A stretch of 64,000 nucleotides of DNA from Lewinellaceae bacterium. Its GTDB lineage: Bacteria; Bacteroidota; Bacteroidia; Chitinophagales; Saprospiraceae. The stretch covers positions 1 to 64,000 of the forward strand of contig JADJUJ010000008.1 in NCBI GenBank assembly GCA_016710765.1. The letters run 5' to 3'. A program made the position numbers and the translations under genes. This document shows positions 1 through 8,701 of this stretch, one piece after another. Numbering within the stretch: position 1 is the first letter of the stretch; every line of letters begins with the position of its first letter. The notes under the pieces were generated by a model. The model searched no databases and was not told the DNA's origin. It was given only the letters and a program-made list of their open reading frames with translations.

Positions 1-250
1 TTGCAGGGGCTTCGATGCGCCCCAGCAGGTACGCTACCGTGTCAATGCCTTCTACATTGATATCGAGTTCGTAATGGAACCGGATAAATTTTTCCAGTTG
101 TGGAATTTGTTCTCGGAAAGGAAGACCCTCGTCTTCTACTTCCCGGTTACTTCAATGAGCCCGCTTTCCTGCAAGCATGAATGAAGTCGATTTCAATATC
201 GTGGTAGGTACAGAACGTTCCAACGGGTACCAAATAGGCCCAGTTTTCAT
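1..250 (-). CDS. cbpM: Chaperone modulator CbpM (frameshifted, runs off window)
   Basis: Small MerR-like helical protein that binds the J-domain of CbpA/DnaJ co-chaperones and tunes their activity. Reading through three frames gives MENWAYLVPVGTFCTYHDIE, then IDFIHxLQESGLIEV, then a run ending FHYELDINVEGIDTVAYLL-GRIEA at the window edge. The motifs 'FCTYHDIE..FIH' and 'HYELDINVEGID' are typical of Bacteroidota CbpM. The start at 250 lies 3 nt after the dnaJ stop, so the pair is probably cotranscribed. At least three single-base breaks occur, including one directly after the ATG (ATGAAAAC where ATGGAAAAC would restore the frame). The last few residues lie outside the window. The partner gene strengthens the assignment. 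Confidence 0.8.
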
Positions 251-253
251 GCT

Positions 254-1119
254 TTACAGTTTTGACAATTCGGTGAAAAGGGCTTTTGCTGAGCGTTAAG
301 GTTTGTTGGGATACGGAGGTGTAGGTGACGAAAAGATCGCCAAAGGCCCTTCCTGCTTGTAAATAGGAAATCCCGCCCTTTAACCTAACCGCTGGTGCCA
401 TTTTGGGTTTCTGGTTTTACTTGATTTTTATTTTTCCTGCAATCCGTCAACAATGATCTCTCCGCCCAAAATTCCGTGTACAAATCGAAGTCGGCATCGG
501 CGTACAGGTTGTTGCCAGATCTTGAAATGAGCACGCTGGGCGATGGAAAAGGTAAGGTACAAGTCGCCATTGGGCCCGCCATTAATGCCGGGGCCACCAT
601 GCCCTGGTATTTTGATGACCTGGCCATTTTCAACACCTGCCGGGATGGTAATTCTGATTTTTCCCGTTCACCGTAAGTTCCCGCTTGTGCGTTTGGGCGG
701 CTTCCAGGAGGTTAGTTGCAATTCTGCGTGGTAATCCTCGCCCCGAATTTGACCCACCCCCGCGTCGGGGATTTCCTGGGCGCCAAACATCGCCTCAAAG
801 AAGTCGGAAAAGTCGCCTTCCTGCTCTGCGTTGCGGCTGCGGCGACTTCCTGTGTTCCAGAATTGTTGCCGGGCCTTTTTCTAAAAAGCCTCGGCGTGTT
901 TCTGATCTTTACCGTAAAGGTCGTATTGCTTTTTTTTCCGGATCGCTGGTACCTCCTGGGCTTCATTGATCTGCTGAAATTTTAGCTCCCAGCCTCTTGT
1001 TGTTGGGTTTAAGTCAGGGTGGTATTTTCTGGCTATTAATTTACGGTATCTGCTTTGATGTCTTTGGGATCTGCTGTGTGATCAAGTCCCAGTATTTTGT
1101 AATAATCTGCGAATTCCAT
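254..1119 (-). CDS. DnaJ/CbpA-type co-chaperone (frameshifted)
   Basis: Hsp40 co-chaperone that stimulates DnaK ATPase and delivers clients. The N-terminus reads MEFADYYKILGLDHTADPKD, followed by a YRKL helix and the catalytic loop KYHPDL (HPD motif), then INEAQEVL and KKKQYDLYGK, a complete J-domain. A Gly-rich linker follows, then substrate-binding beta domains with 'ITIPAGVENGQVIKIPGHGG' and 'VKPETQNGT..VRLKG', ending in ALFTELSKL and TAA. There is no Cys-rich zinc domain, so it is CbpA type (type B). About 288 residues, normal for the family, but the frame breaks many times, so no long continuous open frame exists. It is followed after 3 nt by cbpM. Confidence 0.82.
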
Positions 1120-1275
1120 GAAATCAGTAATTTGAGTTCGGAGTGGGGGAGCGCTGTTGGCGACAAAGGGCATGCCCCTACCTTTTCTTAGGGCTTCAAA
1201 TGTAACCAATTTTGGCTGAAAATAAAAGGAGAAACCTGGAGTAAGGCTTTGATTTTAAGGCCGGAAAGTTCTTCG

Positions 1276-1998
1276 TCACATTGTACTCAGATCCGCTATT
1301 TCTACACGCCGAGCACCTTGCCCCTGGCACTTGCAATCCTGCCGACAACATCCGCTATCGTGGCCATCGGTTTAGGGAAATAAAACGGATGGATTTCCAG
1401 GTTTTGGGCCGCCAGTCGCCGGTAATGATGTCGTAATTCAAGGTTATTGATTGAAAAGTGGTGGTAATCAGGTATTGGCAGGAGATTTCTTAATGTTTTC
1501 AATCGTCCCATGATGTCCCCAAAGAAAAATGGATCCAGGCAATCCCGTTGAGCAAAACATCACACAGAAGGAAATTTCATCGGAAATAATGTTGAGGTCC
1601 TGAAGTGTACGTTTTCGTTGCTGAATTGCTTGGTGTTCTGTTGGATCAACGCTTATACTATGTCGTCCCAAGTATTTCAAGTTTGAAAAGTTGAGTTGCC
1701 GCATCCAATGGAAGTCGCCGCAAGGAACATCTACCATGGAGGCAATGTGGTAATCGGCAACAAACTTTTGCAGTCCAGCAACTATACCCTGGGTCGCCAT
1801 CAGGGATGACCCTGGTCCGGAAATGCTTTCACCCTCGTCCCAATGCTTGGATCGGTAAATTTTCTCGAAAACCGCTTTGGTGTGGAGTTGCCTGGAAAAC
1901 GGAATGGCTTTTGCGTAGCGGTATTTGTGATAGCGGTCCAGCCAGCGGGTGGGAACCGTTTTCGAATAGCATTCGACAAAAAATGAAACATGATGCAT
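1276..1998 (-). CDS. Class I SAM-dependent methyltransferase (frameshifted)
   Basis: About 240 residues when frames are joined. The first 115 residues are continuous: MHHVSFFVECYSKTVPTRWL, then IYRSKHW, then the SAM-binding motif I region 'ASMVDVPCGDFHWM' near residue 95. After a break comes a motif like 'DVMFCRDCLVHLSF..IMGTIENIKKS', the usual post-motif-II segment of these enzymes, and further on 'NLEIHPFYFPKPMA'. The protein ends VEIADLSTM followed by TGA at 1276-1278. Substrate cannot be told from sequence; relatives are often found among glycan or cell-surface genes. At least four single-base breaks fall after residue 115. It is separated from the upstream gene by a bidirectional terminator. 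Confidence 0.65.
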
Positions 1999-2022
1999 CG
2001 AAATGATTTGGATTCAAATGAT

Positions 2023-2060
2023 AAAAAATCCCCTGCGTTTAAGGTGCAGGGGGATTTTTA
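2023..2060. terminator. Rho-independent terminator, bidirectional
   Basis: Stem of AATCCCCTGC paired with GCAGGGGGATT (one-base bulge) around a short loop, flanked by an A run on the left and a T run on the right, so it can work on both strands. On the minus strand it lies just after the gene ending at 2090 and before the methyltransferase. Confidence 0.8.
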
Positions 2061-2089
2061 ATCTTGAAAAAACGCGCGCAGAATGCGGT

Positions 2090-2859
2090 TTACTGTGTTG
2101 GCACGGATTCAGGCTCCGTGGTTTCCGGCACGGTGCTCCCCTTTTCTTTCATCGCTCGCCTTTCACAACGGTCGCAAAGATCCGTGATGTTTTCAACTCC
2201 TGGCCTGCGCCACGGTGCCCCCTAAAATCTCGTTGGTCCTGTCTGAGTTGATGTAGGAGCAATCCTGATAGAGGTGATAGGATTTGCCCGACTTGGTCCA
2301 GTAAACGTGGTTTACGCCGCCCATCAGGTCCTGAACCTGTTGGGTTTGTTCGGCATATTGTTCCTGGGAAGGCGGGTTGAGGTCGATACCTGTTGCGCCG
2401 GCAATCAGCAATGCGATGACGGCTATGCTGCTAAACCAGCCCTTTTTGTTTGCCGCTCAGGTCTTTGTTGGTGAAACGAGGATGACCAGCGGCAGAAAAG
2501 CAATGACGCTGATGATTACCCCAACTGGTTTTTGCAGGAAAAAGCGGGTTTTATCTTTTCTGAAGCCGGGTCAAGGCGGTTGGCTTGTTTCCATACCAGG
2601 TTGCCTACGACTGCGAATGCCAGGTCAGCCACAATCAAACCGATCAGCCAGCCGGTGCTGATGGGCGGCTTGCAGCAACCAGGTTGCGCCGATCTCAAAG
2701 CCGATGGCGGCCACCCAGGCGAGGATGGCCAGGATGCGTAATTGCGGGCCTTGGTTTTACTTTGAAAGTGGGCGCCCAGGCACGGGTTTCGGTGGTGGAA
2801 GACTCAGGTTCTCCTCCTTCGACCAGGGTTATCTTGATGGGTTTCTTTTCGTCTGCCAT
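2090..2859 (-). CDS. Polytopic membrane protein with C-terminal His/Cys tail (frameshifted)
   Basis: Not a family I can name. The start is MADEKKPIKITLVEGGEPES, an acidic cytosolic N-terminus. Joined frames then show about four hydrophobic segments: 'AILAILAWVAAIGFEIGATW', 'GWLIGLIVADLAFAVVGNLV', 'VGVIISVIAFLPLVILVS' and 'SIAVIALLIAGATG'. The C-terminal soluble part reads 'VYWTKSGKSYHLYQDCSYI', then 'GGTVAQARSVENI', then 'DLCDRCERRAMKEKG', giving a His-x5-Cys ... Cys-x2-Cys arrangement. Similar 'VYxTKSGxxYHxxxC...CxxC' tails are seen on some secreted nucleases and membrane proteins and may bind metal (inference). Length about 256 residues; at least three single-base breaks. Confidence 0.5.
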
Positions 2860-2957
2860 GTGTGTTGGTTTTGTATTTGATGAACTAGTTGGAATGGTTT
2901 TGTCGATAATTTTTAGCTTCTGGAAGACAACGTCAATGTGGCTATTGTCCGTTAAAA

Positions 2958-3529
2958 TTAGACAGTTTCTGGACTTATTGAGCAGAAATGCCCATTTTTT
3001 GATTGAACCATCCATCCACTCCATATCCATTTTCTGACCTTATGGCAATAGGCCCGGTACGCTGCTCCAAAGTCTTTCCGAAGTCGCGGTTCTTCCAAAA
3101 AGGAGATAAAAAGGTTGAACACTACAAATACGGTCAAAACATACACCCAGAATGCAATAATATGGAGAAAAAGGCGTCTGCAAGCAACATCAGCATTACC
3201 TGTGTACATGGGGTTGCAGGAATACCGATAAAGCCCGGAAACGACCAGTTGCCTGTAGGGGTCGGCAGGCGATAAAGTTCCCCCGCCTTGTTTGGCAAAC
3301 AGGTAGATGCAATGCAGCATAATGGCCAATCCCAACAGCAACAGCACCGCGAACAGGTACTTATCCAGCCCCCAGTAGTCCTGGAAAATGCGCGACAGTT
3401 GATCCTTTACAAGGAGAAAGGGAATCAGGCCAACCACAATGCCTGGATGCAGGACTGTGAAAACGAGGTTTCGGAGCAGAAGGAAGACAAGTTTGCCACG
3501 CAACAAATTCAGATGAAACAGTTGTGCAT
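2958..3529 (-). CDS. Isoprenylcysteine carboxyl methyltransferase-like membrane protein (ICMT/PEMT family)
   Basis: Integral membrane methyltransferase of the ICMT/phospholipid methyltransferase superfamily. Hydrophobic segments 'FTVLHPGIVVGLIPFLLV' and 'LFAVLLLLGLAIMLHCIYLF' are followed by the family signature region 'LVVSGLYRYSCNPMYTG' and the C-terminal 'FLEEPRLRKDFGAAYRAYCH' with its conserved Glu-Glu-Pro and Tyr-Cys residues. In related proteins this C-terminal region binds S-adenosylmethionine. Two compensating frame breaks lie after PMYTG, where the alternative frame reads VMLMLLADAFF. No clean in-frame ATG exists; the ATG at 3529 followed by one missing base (MHN/LFHLNLLRGKLVF) is the likeliest start, 18 nt after the upstream stop. 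Substrate unknown. Confidence 0.7.
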
Positions 3530-3547
3530 TTTTGCCCTGGATCTTGT

Positions 3548-4884
3548 TTATTCCACCGGTACAAATTTGTTCTGGTCGAACCTCCAGGATCAGCACATGG
3601 GTATTTTCAAGGTAGTCGTAAGTACTGGTGCCGGTATCCATAAAGCCGTTGTTGCGCACCGCCTCAAAACGATAAAGGGGCATGGAGACCTTCAAAGTTG
3701 TCAGTGTTCAAACGCTCAGGGAAACTCAAGCCATACCGTGCCAGCATGCGCCCGGTAAAAGGGTAACATCGTACCCGCTGAAGCCATCGTCGGTAGGCAC
3801 CGTGCCGTAGGTGTCAAAGAAAAGTTGTTCAAAATCCTTGATCCGCGGCTGATTGCGGTCGATGTAATCAGCGGAAGAAGGTGGACATTGAGGTTCCGGA
3901 AATACTCAGGCTCGATGTTTTCAAAATTCGCCCATTGCGGCATCCCAAACACTTCTACCTGATTTCGCCCTTTGATGGCGTTGAGTTTAAGGAGTAGCGA
4001 CATTACAAAATCCTGGCTGCTCAGGATGGCATAATAAAGGTGGTCGTTTTACCAGACTTAAGGTAACTGGCCAGGGCCGCTTTGTCAGGTGGTGGCATCA
4101 TCGGGCAATATCAGTTTCCTTCATTGGTCCGCCGCCCAAGGCCGCATTCGCCTCCTGAAAATAGGGAGCCGCCCAGCCTCTTTTTCCTTACAAACCAGCA
4201 CAACATTGGCAGGCTCGTTGTAGCGGCGCACAAAGCGAGTGATTGCCCACAGTGCGATTTGAGTGAGGGTTGATTTGGATAAAATCCGGATTGGCCTGTG
4301 TAAGCGTGCTAACCGGTGTTGTTGGCGAAACCAAAATTTGGCGTTTTTCGCGCGTTGCTGCGGCCAGCATTTCTACCTGGCTGCTGCGCATGGGGCCTAT
4401 CAGGACCTGTGCTTTGTCGAGTTTGCCGCTGTTGATCAGTTGGCGAAAATCGGTATCATTGCCCCGTGCATCCTGGAATTCTACCTGGGTTTTACGCGGT
4501 TTTCAACCGACAATTGCTGGAGCGCCAACTGTGCTCCGGCATAAAATTGCAGCCCGGGCTCACTTTTTCCGGTACTGCATTGGTCTCTTCATCAAGTTGC
4601 CCTGCATCAAAAGGGCATCACTATAGCTAACTTGTACACCGTTCCGGGCACATTGGGACGGGGCTGGAACAGGTTGGTTGCTGTTGCCAGCGCCAATGGG
4701 CGGACCGGGGAGGGCGGGCTCACCCAGCGAATGGTGTCGATGGGCTGGGGCTGCTGTCCTTGCTGTGGTCAGGTATTGGACGGCTTCCGCGAAGGCGTGC
4801 TGGCAATGCTTTTTGAGCGGATGGCAACCGGCCGTCAGGAAACAACAATGCACTGAGTGCTAACATGTAATTCACAAATTTCAT
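3548..4884 (-). CDS. Type 1 periplasmic-binding-fold protein (Peripla_BP_6-like, frameshifted)
   Basis: About 445 residues after joining frames. The start MKFVNYMLALSALL is a signal sequence. The ligand-binding core reads 'ALQQLSVENRVKTQVEFQDA', 'NDTDFRQLINSGKLDKAQVL', 'IGPMRSSQVEMLAAAT', 'QILVSPTTPVSTLTQANP', and later 'NQVEVFGMPQWANFENIEPE' and 'GYDVTLFTGRMLARYGLSFP'. These are the alternating strands and helices of branched-chain amino acid receptor-type proteins. In Bacteroidota such proteins often stand alone, without an ABC permease, and are tied to cell-envelope functions; no permease is visible here. The end reads DQNKFVPVE and TAA at 3548-3550. Numerous frame breaks, mostly in the first 150 residues, blur the N-terminal part (a proline-rich segment). 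Confidence 0.62.
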
Positions 4885-4972
4885 TTTTACCTGTTGTAAG
4901 GCGGATTTTGGCTATAGCATATGCCCTTGCATGGTAAATCTAAGGGTTATGGTCCGATTCCCATTACCCGTT

Positions 4973-5319
4973 TTATCCTCCTGCTTTTGGTTTTGCTGTA
5001 TCCCATATCCAGCAAAAGTTTCAGCACCTTATCCCGGTGATCGCCTTGCAGGATAATGACCCCGTTTTTAGCATTGCCGCCACTGGCGCATTTGCTTTTA
5101 AGGGCACGAGCCAGTTCGGCCATGTCGGCATCGGAACCTTCAAACCCTTTTTGATAACGGTGAACTCCTTGTTGCCCTTGTGCCGCTCCAGCCAAATGCG
5201 CAGATTTTGTTGCGATTTGGACGAGTGCTGCTCAGGCTCCTCCTTTTCCGGCGGTTTGAAGTCGGGATTGGTGGAGAACACAAAGCCGCCAAAATCGTTG
5301 TAGGTTTGTTTTTAGCCAT
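4973..5319 (-). CDS. SUI1/YciH-family translation factor (frameshifted)
   Basis: Bacterial homologue of eukaryotic initiation factor 1, about 115 residues. Joined frames give MAK.NKPTYNDFGGFVFSTN, an acidic linker PPEKEEPEQHSSKSQQNLRI, and the SUI1 domain with 'HKGNKEFTVIKGFEGSDADM', 'ELARALKSKCASGGNAKNG' and 'IILQGDHRDKVLKLLLDMGY', ending SKTKKAGG. The G-G/K-C-G-G-x-x-K-x-G core of the family is present. The start codon overlaps the last 8 nt of the upstream lipid-kinase gene (ATGGCTAA), indicating translational coupling. Three single-base breaks. Function in bacteria is not firmly settled; E. coli YciH is implicated in initiation fidelity and stress. Confidence 0.8.
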
Positions 5320-6264
5320 GGCTGGTATCAGAGGATAGGTTGGAGGGTTTCAGGATATGCAGTGCTTTGGGGAGAAGTTCGAGTTCAATGTCTTCATCTG
5401 TCGTAAAGCCTTCTCCGTCCAGGTGCACATAATTGGTGCCGGCGCTTCTGATGCTTAGTCGGTCAGCAGCAAAGTGCTCAACAAAAGATTCATCAAAAAA
5501 CCTGCCGTTCAAAGCCGAAGGTACGGCAGCAAAATACTGCCAGCGCGGTGCGTCCTTGAGCAAGACCACGGAAAAAACGCCATCGTCGAGTTCGGCCCCT
5601 GGTGCAATCTGTACATTGTACCCGTACATAGGAGCCATTGGCAGGTAATGGCAAAAAATCGCCTTCGATCAGTTGGCCATTGGCTTCAATGGTACAGGTT
5701 TTGACTGGTATTGAAGTCCGGCTTTCACCGATTCCATGAAATAGGGGATAAAACCCGCTTGTTTTCCCTTCCTGAGGTTCGACACCAGTCCGTCGAAGCC
5801 GATGCCCGCCAGGTTGAAAAACGGGCGCCCGTTGAGACGGCCGGCATCGATAATTTGGGGTTTGGCGAAATTCAGTTTCTCAATCGCCTTGTTGATGTTG
5901 CGCCCATAGCCAAGGTGCATGGCCAGTCCGTTTCCGGAGCCTGCAGGGATTACACCGAGTTGCACCTTGGTATGCAACAGCGCACCTGGCTACCTCATTG
6001 ACCGACCCGTCTCCACCGACCGCTACGACGATGTCGTACTGCTCTGCAATGGCCTTTTGGGTAAGTTCTATGGCATGGCCACGTTTTTCGGTATGCCAAA
6101 TCCCATAGATGAATTTGCGGTGGTCGAGATGACGTTCGATGCCATCCAGAATATGCCGTTGAAGCCGTACACCCGCCGCTGGGGTTTACGATGAAGACGA
6201 TCTTTTTGGGTTGGAGCAGGTCTTCTAAAACTTTATTTCGGAGTACGGGATGCGATGTTTGCAT
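5312..6264 (-). CDS. Diacylglycerol kinase catalytic-domain protein (YegS/BmrU family, frameshifted)
   Basis: ATP-dependent lipid kinase family, cytosolic or peripheral to the membrane. The N-terminus reads QPKKIVFIVNPSGG, the family's NPxSG nucleotide-binding loop. Joined frames continue with 'EQYDIVVAVGGDGSVNEVA', the GGDGT-type motif with Ser in place of Thr, then 'LGVIPAGSGNGLAMHLGYGR', the P-x-GTxND-like loop (here GSGNGLA). Next come 'NLAGIGFDGLVSNLRKGKQA' and a C-terminal beta-rich lid with 'YNVQIAPGAELDDGVFSVVL' and 'YVHLDGEGF'. About 317 residues, normal length, with three frame breaks. The last codons overlap the SUI1-family gene by 8 nt. Substrate could be diacylglycerol, undecaprenol or a sphingoid base; the sequence does not decide. 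Confidence 0.82.
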
Positions 6265-6295
6265 GATGTACAGTGGTTCACCTGGATTTCAGGCG

Positions 6296-7447
6296 TTAAA
6301 GAAGTTCTTTGCGGGCAGCAACATAAGTGCGCCACTTCTGGAGCACGTCGGTCATGTCCTGGGGCAATTCGGATTCAAAACGCATGAATTCCCGGGTGCG
6401 GGGATGCACAAACCCCAGCACCTTGGCGTGCAGGGCCTGACGAGGTATCATGCGCAGGCAATTTTCCACAAACTGCTTGTACTTGCTATAAACAGTTCCT
6501 TTCAGGATTTGGTTGCCGCCGTACCGAGGGTCGCCAAAGAGGGTATGTCCGATGGATTTCATGTGTACCCTGATCTGGTGGGTTCGCCCTGTTTCAAGTT
6601 GGCATTCGACGAGGGTGGTGTAGTAAAATTGTTCGATCGTTTTCCAGTGGGTAATGGCGTGTTTTCCATCCTCTCCTTCAGGAAAAGTCATGAAGAGTTT
6701 TTCGGTCGTTGGGATTGCGGCCAATGTTGGCTACTACAGTTCCGGAATCGGCTTCCATGTCGCCCCAAACAATGGCCCAGTACCGCCGCTCAATGGTGTG
6801 GTCAAAAAACTGTTTGGCCAGATGAACCATTGAAAAATCATTTTTGGCCACCACCATCAGCCCGGTAGTTTCCTTGTCGATGCGGTGTACGATGCCGGGG
6901 CGATTGGGTTCGTTGCCTTCTTTGACCGGCAAATCTCCAAACTCCTCCTTCAGGTGCCAGGCAAGGCGTTCACCAGGGTGCCATTGGGGATGCCCACACC
7001 GGGATGCACCGCCATTTTTGATGGTTTGTTGATGACCATCACATCTTCATCTTCGTAAACGATGTCGAGGGGAATGTCCTGTGGCAAAACCCGATAGGCC
7101 AGTTCCAGGTTTCTGGGCAGTACAATACTGACATGGTTGCCTGGTTTGACCTTGTAATTGGGTTTAACCTCCTGGTTATTTACCAACACCGTTCCCGCCC
7201 GGATCGCACTTTGTACTTTGCTTCTGGACCGGTTGCTGAGCCGGTCCAACAGGAAACGGTCGAGTCGGATCAGCGACTGTTTGGGGTCGGCTACAAATTC
7301 CTGCCGCTCAAAAAAGTCGTCGCTGGGACTTTGTTCATTGTCTTCTGTATCCTCCTCACCATTCGGCTGCTCACTTAAATCCTCCTGTTCCGGCAAGGAT
7401 GCAGGGTCAGCGGATGCTGCAGGCCGGATATGTTCTTCTTTCTTCAT
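6296..7447 (-). CDS. Ribosomal large subunit pseudouridine synthase, RluD family (frameshifted)
   Basis: Converts uridine to pseudouridine in rRNA. An acidic N-terminal extension of about 60 residues (MKKEEHIRPAASADPASLPE onwards) precedes an S4 RNA-binding domain 'RLDRFLLDRLSNRSRSKVQS', then the catalytic domain: 'DIVYEDEDVMVINKPSKMAV', 'PGIVHRIDKETTGLMVVAKN' (catalytic Asp in H-R-I-D), and 'LETGRTHQIRVHMKSIGHTL' (RxHQIRVH motif). The end reads WRTYVAARKELL. About 384 residues. Two single-base breaks, near 6940 and 6700. An upstream in-frame ATG at 7582 exists, but the added residues look non-coding, so 7447 is preferred. RluD itself modifies 23S helix 69; family membership is certain, the exact target is inferred. 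Confidence 0.88.
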
Positions 7448-7668
7448 AGTCGTTGTCGTCGATTGGTCGATTCCGGAATCGCTTTCAATGCCAAAATTAC
7501 TCGTTTCGCATGGGTCGGCGGGTATCTTAGCTGATAAATGTATCATTTTATTGTAGAAAAAGCCAGCTTCACCTAGAATCATGCCTTTGGCTTCTCAAAA
7601 GTAGTCGGCATTTAACTACCTTTAATCGTCTAAATTTTTTACCTAAAATATAAAATACATTTAATATT

Positions 7669-8423
7669 ATGGAAAAGCGCACGTTTTTAAAACAGGTTTT
7701 CTGCTTACTGTAACAGCGGCAATTGCCCCTTTTGTCGAAGCCTGTAAAACGGCAGCCAAAGCCAGCAGCCCCGTATTACCAGCCCCTAAACTTAGCCGCA
7801 GCGGTGATTTTGTCCTGCCCCCACTTCCTTATGCCTTTACGGCACTGGAACCGAACATCGACGCCATGACGATGGAAATTCACCACGACCGGCACCACGC
7901 AGGGTATGTTAAAAACCTCAATGCTGCCGTGAAAGAAACGGCTTATGCCAGCATGGAACTGGAGGATATTCTGATGCGCATTGGAAGTGGCGACAACGAA
8001 AAAGGTATTCGCAACAACGCCGGCGGCCACTGGAATCACTCCTTGTTCTGGCAGGTAATGTCACCGTCGGGTGGTGGTACGCCATCTGGTGCTGTTGCCA
8101 ATGCGATCAATACGGCTTTTGGTTCTCACGACGCGTTCAAAGAACAATTTTCGACGGCAGCAAAAACAGTTTTCGGCTCTGGCTGGGCATGGCTTTGTGT
8201 CGGCGCCGACAAAAAACTGTTCATTACTGCTACGCCCAACCAGGATAACCCGCTAATGACCCAAATTGCCAAGAAAACAGGTACGCCCATCCTCGGACTC
8301 GATGTTTGGGAACATGCCTATTACCTCAAATACCAGAACAAGCGCCCGGACTACGTCGGCAACTTCTTCAATGTTATCAACTGGAAGGAAGTAGCAGCGC
8401 GGTATGAGAAGGCGATGGGGTAG
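7669..8423 (+). CDS. Superoxide dismutase, Fe/Mn family, exported (frameshifted in signal)
   Basis: Dismutates superoxide to peroxide and oxygen. After a signal-like start (MEKRTFLK, then in another frame LLTVTAAIAPFVEACKTAAK), the mature domain shows 'LPPLPYAFTALEPNIDAMTM', 'EIHHDRHHAGYVKNLNAA', 'NNAGGHWNHSLFWQVMSPSG', 'FGSGWAWLCV' and 'LGLDVWEHAYYLKYQNKRPD'. The four metal ligands are present: His in EIHHD, His in GGHWNHS, and Asp and His in DVWEH. The N-terminal KR-F-LK pattern resembles a degenerate Tat signal; the Cys in VEAC could be a lipobox, so the protein is probably periplasmic or membrane-anchored. One base is missing near 7690. Fe versus Mn cannot be settled by eye, though Gly-Gly in GGHWNHS fits Mn/cambialistic types. 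Confidence 0.9.
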
Positions 8424-8430
8424 GAGAGGC

Positions 8431-8537
8431 GAGGAGGAGGTTGAGGAGAGGAGAGGGTTGAGGAGAGGAGAGGAGAGGAGAGGAGGAGGTTGAGGAGAGG
8501 AGAGGGTTGAGGAGAGGAGAGGAGAGGAGAGGAGGAG
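8431..8537 (+). repeat. Purine-rich tandem repeat, 49-bp period
   Basis: Directly after the sod stop codon lies a block made almost only of G and A on the plus strand, broken by a few TT pairs. A 49-bp unit starting GAGGAGGAGGTTGAGGAG begins at 8431 and again at 8480, with a partial third copy from 8529. Inside the unit the shorter motif GAGAG/GAGGA repeats. No coding signal is seen on either strand. Confidence 0.85.
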
Positions 8538-8562
8538 TTACCTTTCGCTTAATATTACCTGG

Positions 8563-8601
8563 AATCATTCAGGCCTGTTGTTTGGGCCTGGATGATTTTT
8601 T
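8563..8601 (+). terminator. Rho-independent terminator after the sod/repeat region
   Basis: Stem AATCATTCAGGCC (8563-8575) pairs with GGCCTGGATGATT (8585-8597) with one G-T/mismatch position, followed by a run of T residues. It is placed to end the sod transcript after the purine repeat. Confidence 0.8.
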
Positions 8602-8650
8602 TATTTTATTTTTTATGCAAAAAAAGCCGCTGTTGCATCCCTTTAGGGCG

Positions 8651-8658
8651 TAGTTTTG
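8651..8658 (+). promoter_or_regulatory. Candidate -7 box of Bacteroidota promoter (alpha-2-macroglobulin gene)
   Basis: TAGTTTTG matches the TAnnTTTG consensus of the Bacteroidota primary sigma factor and lies 44 nt before the ATG at 8702, downstream of a terminator. A clear -33 TTTG at the expected spacing was not found. Confidence 0.45.
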
Positions 8659-8701
8659 TACAGTAACCCATTTTGATCCATTCACCTAAAATCCAAATAA
8701 T

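Noticed and set aside
7448..7668. TACCTTTA near 7605 as the sod promoter
   Set aside because: Last base departs from TAnnTTTG and the nearest TTTG is 27 nt away, so support was too weak to list.
8431..8537. CRISPR array
   Set aside because: The 49-bp units are contiguous with no unique spacers and no cas gene nearby.
8377..8568. Minus-strand frame of Leu/Pro/Ser repeats
   Set aside because: Translation of the purine-rich tandem repeat; low complexity and no start context.
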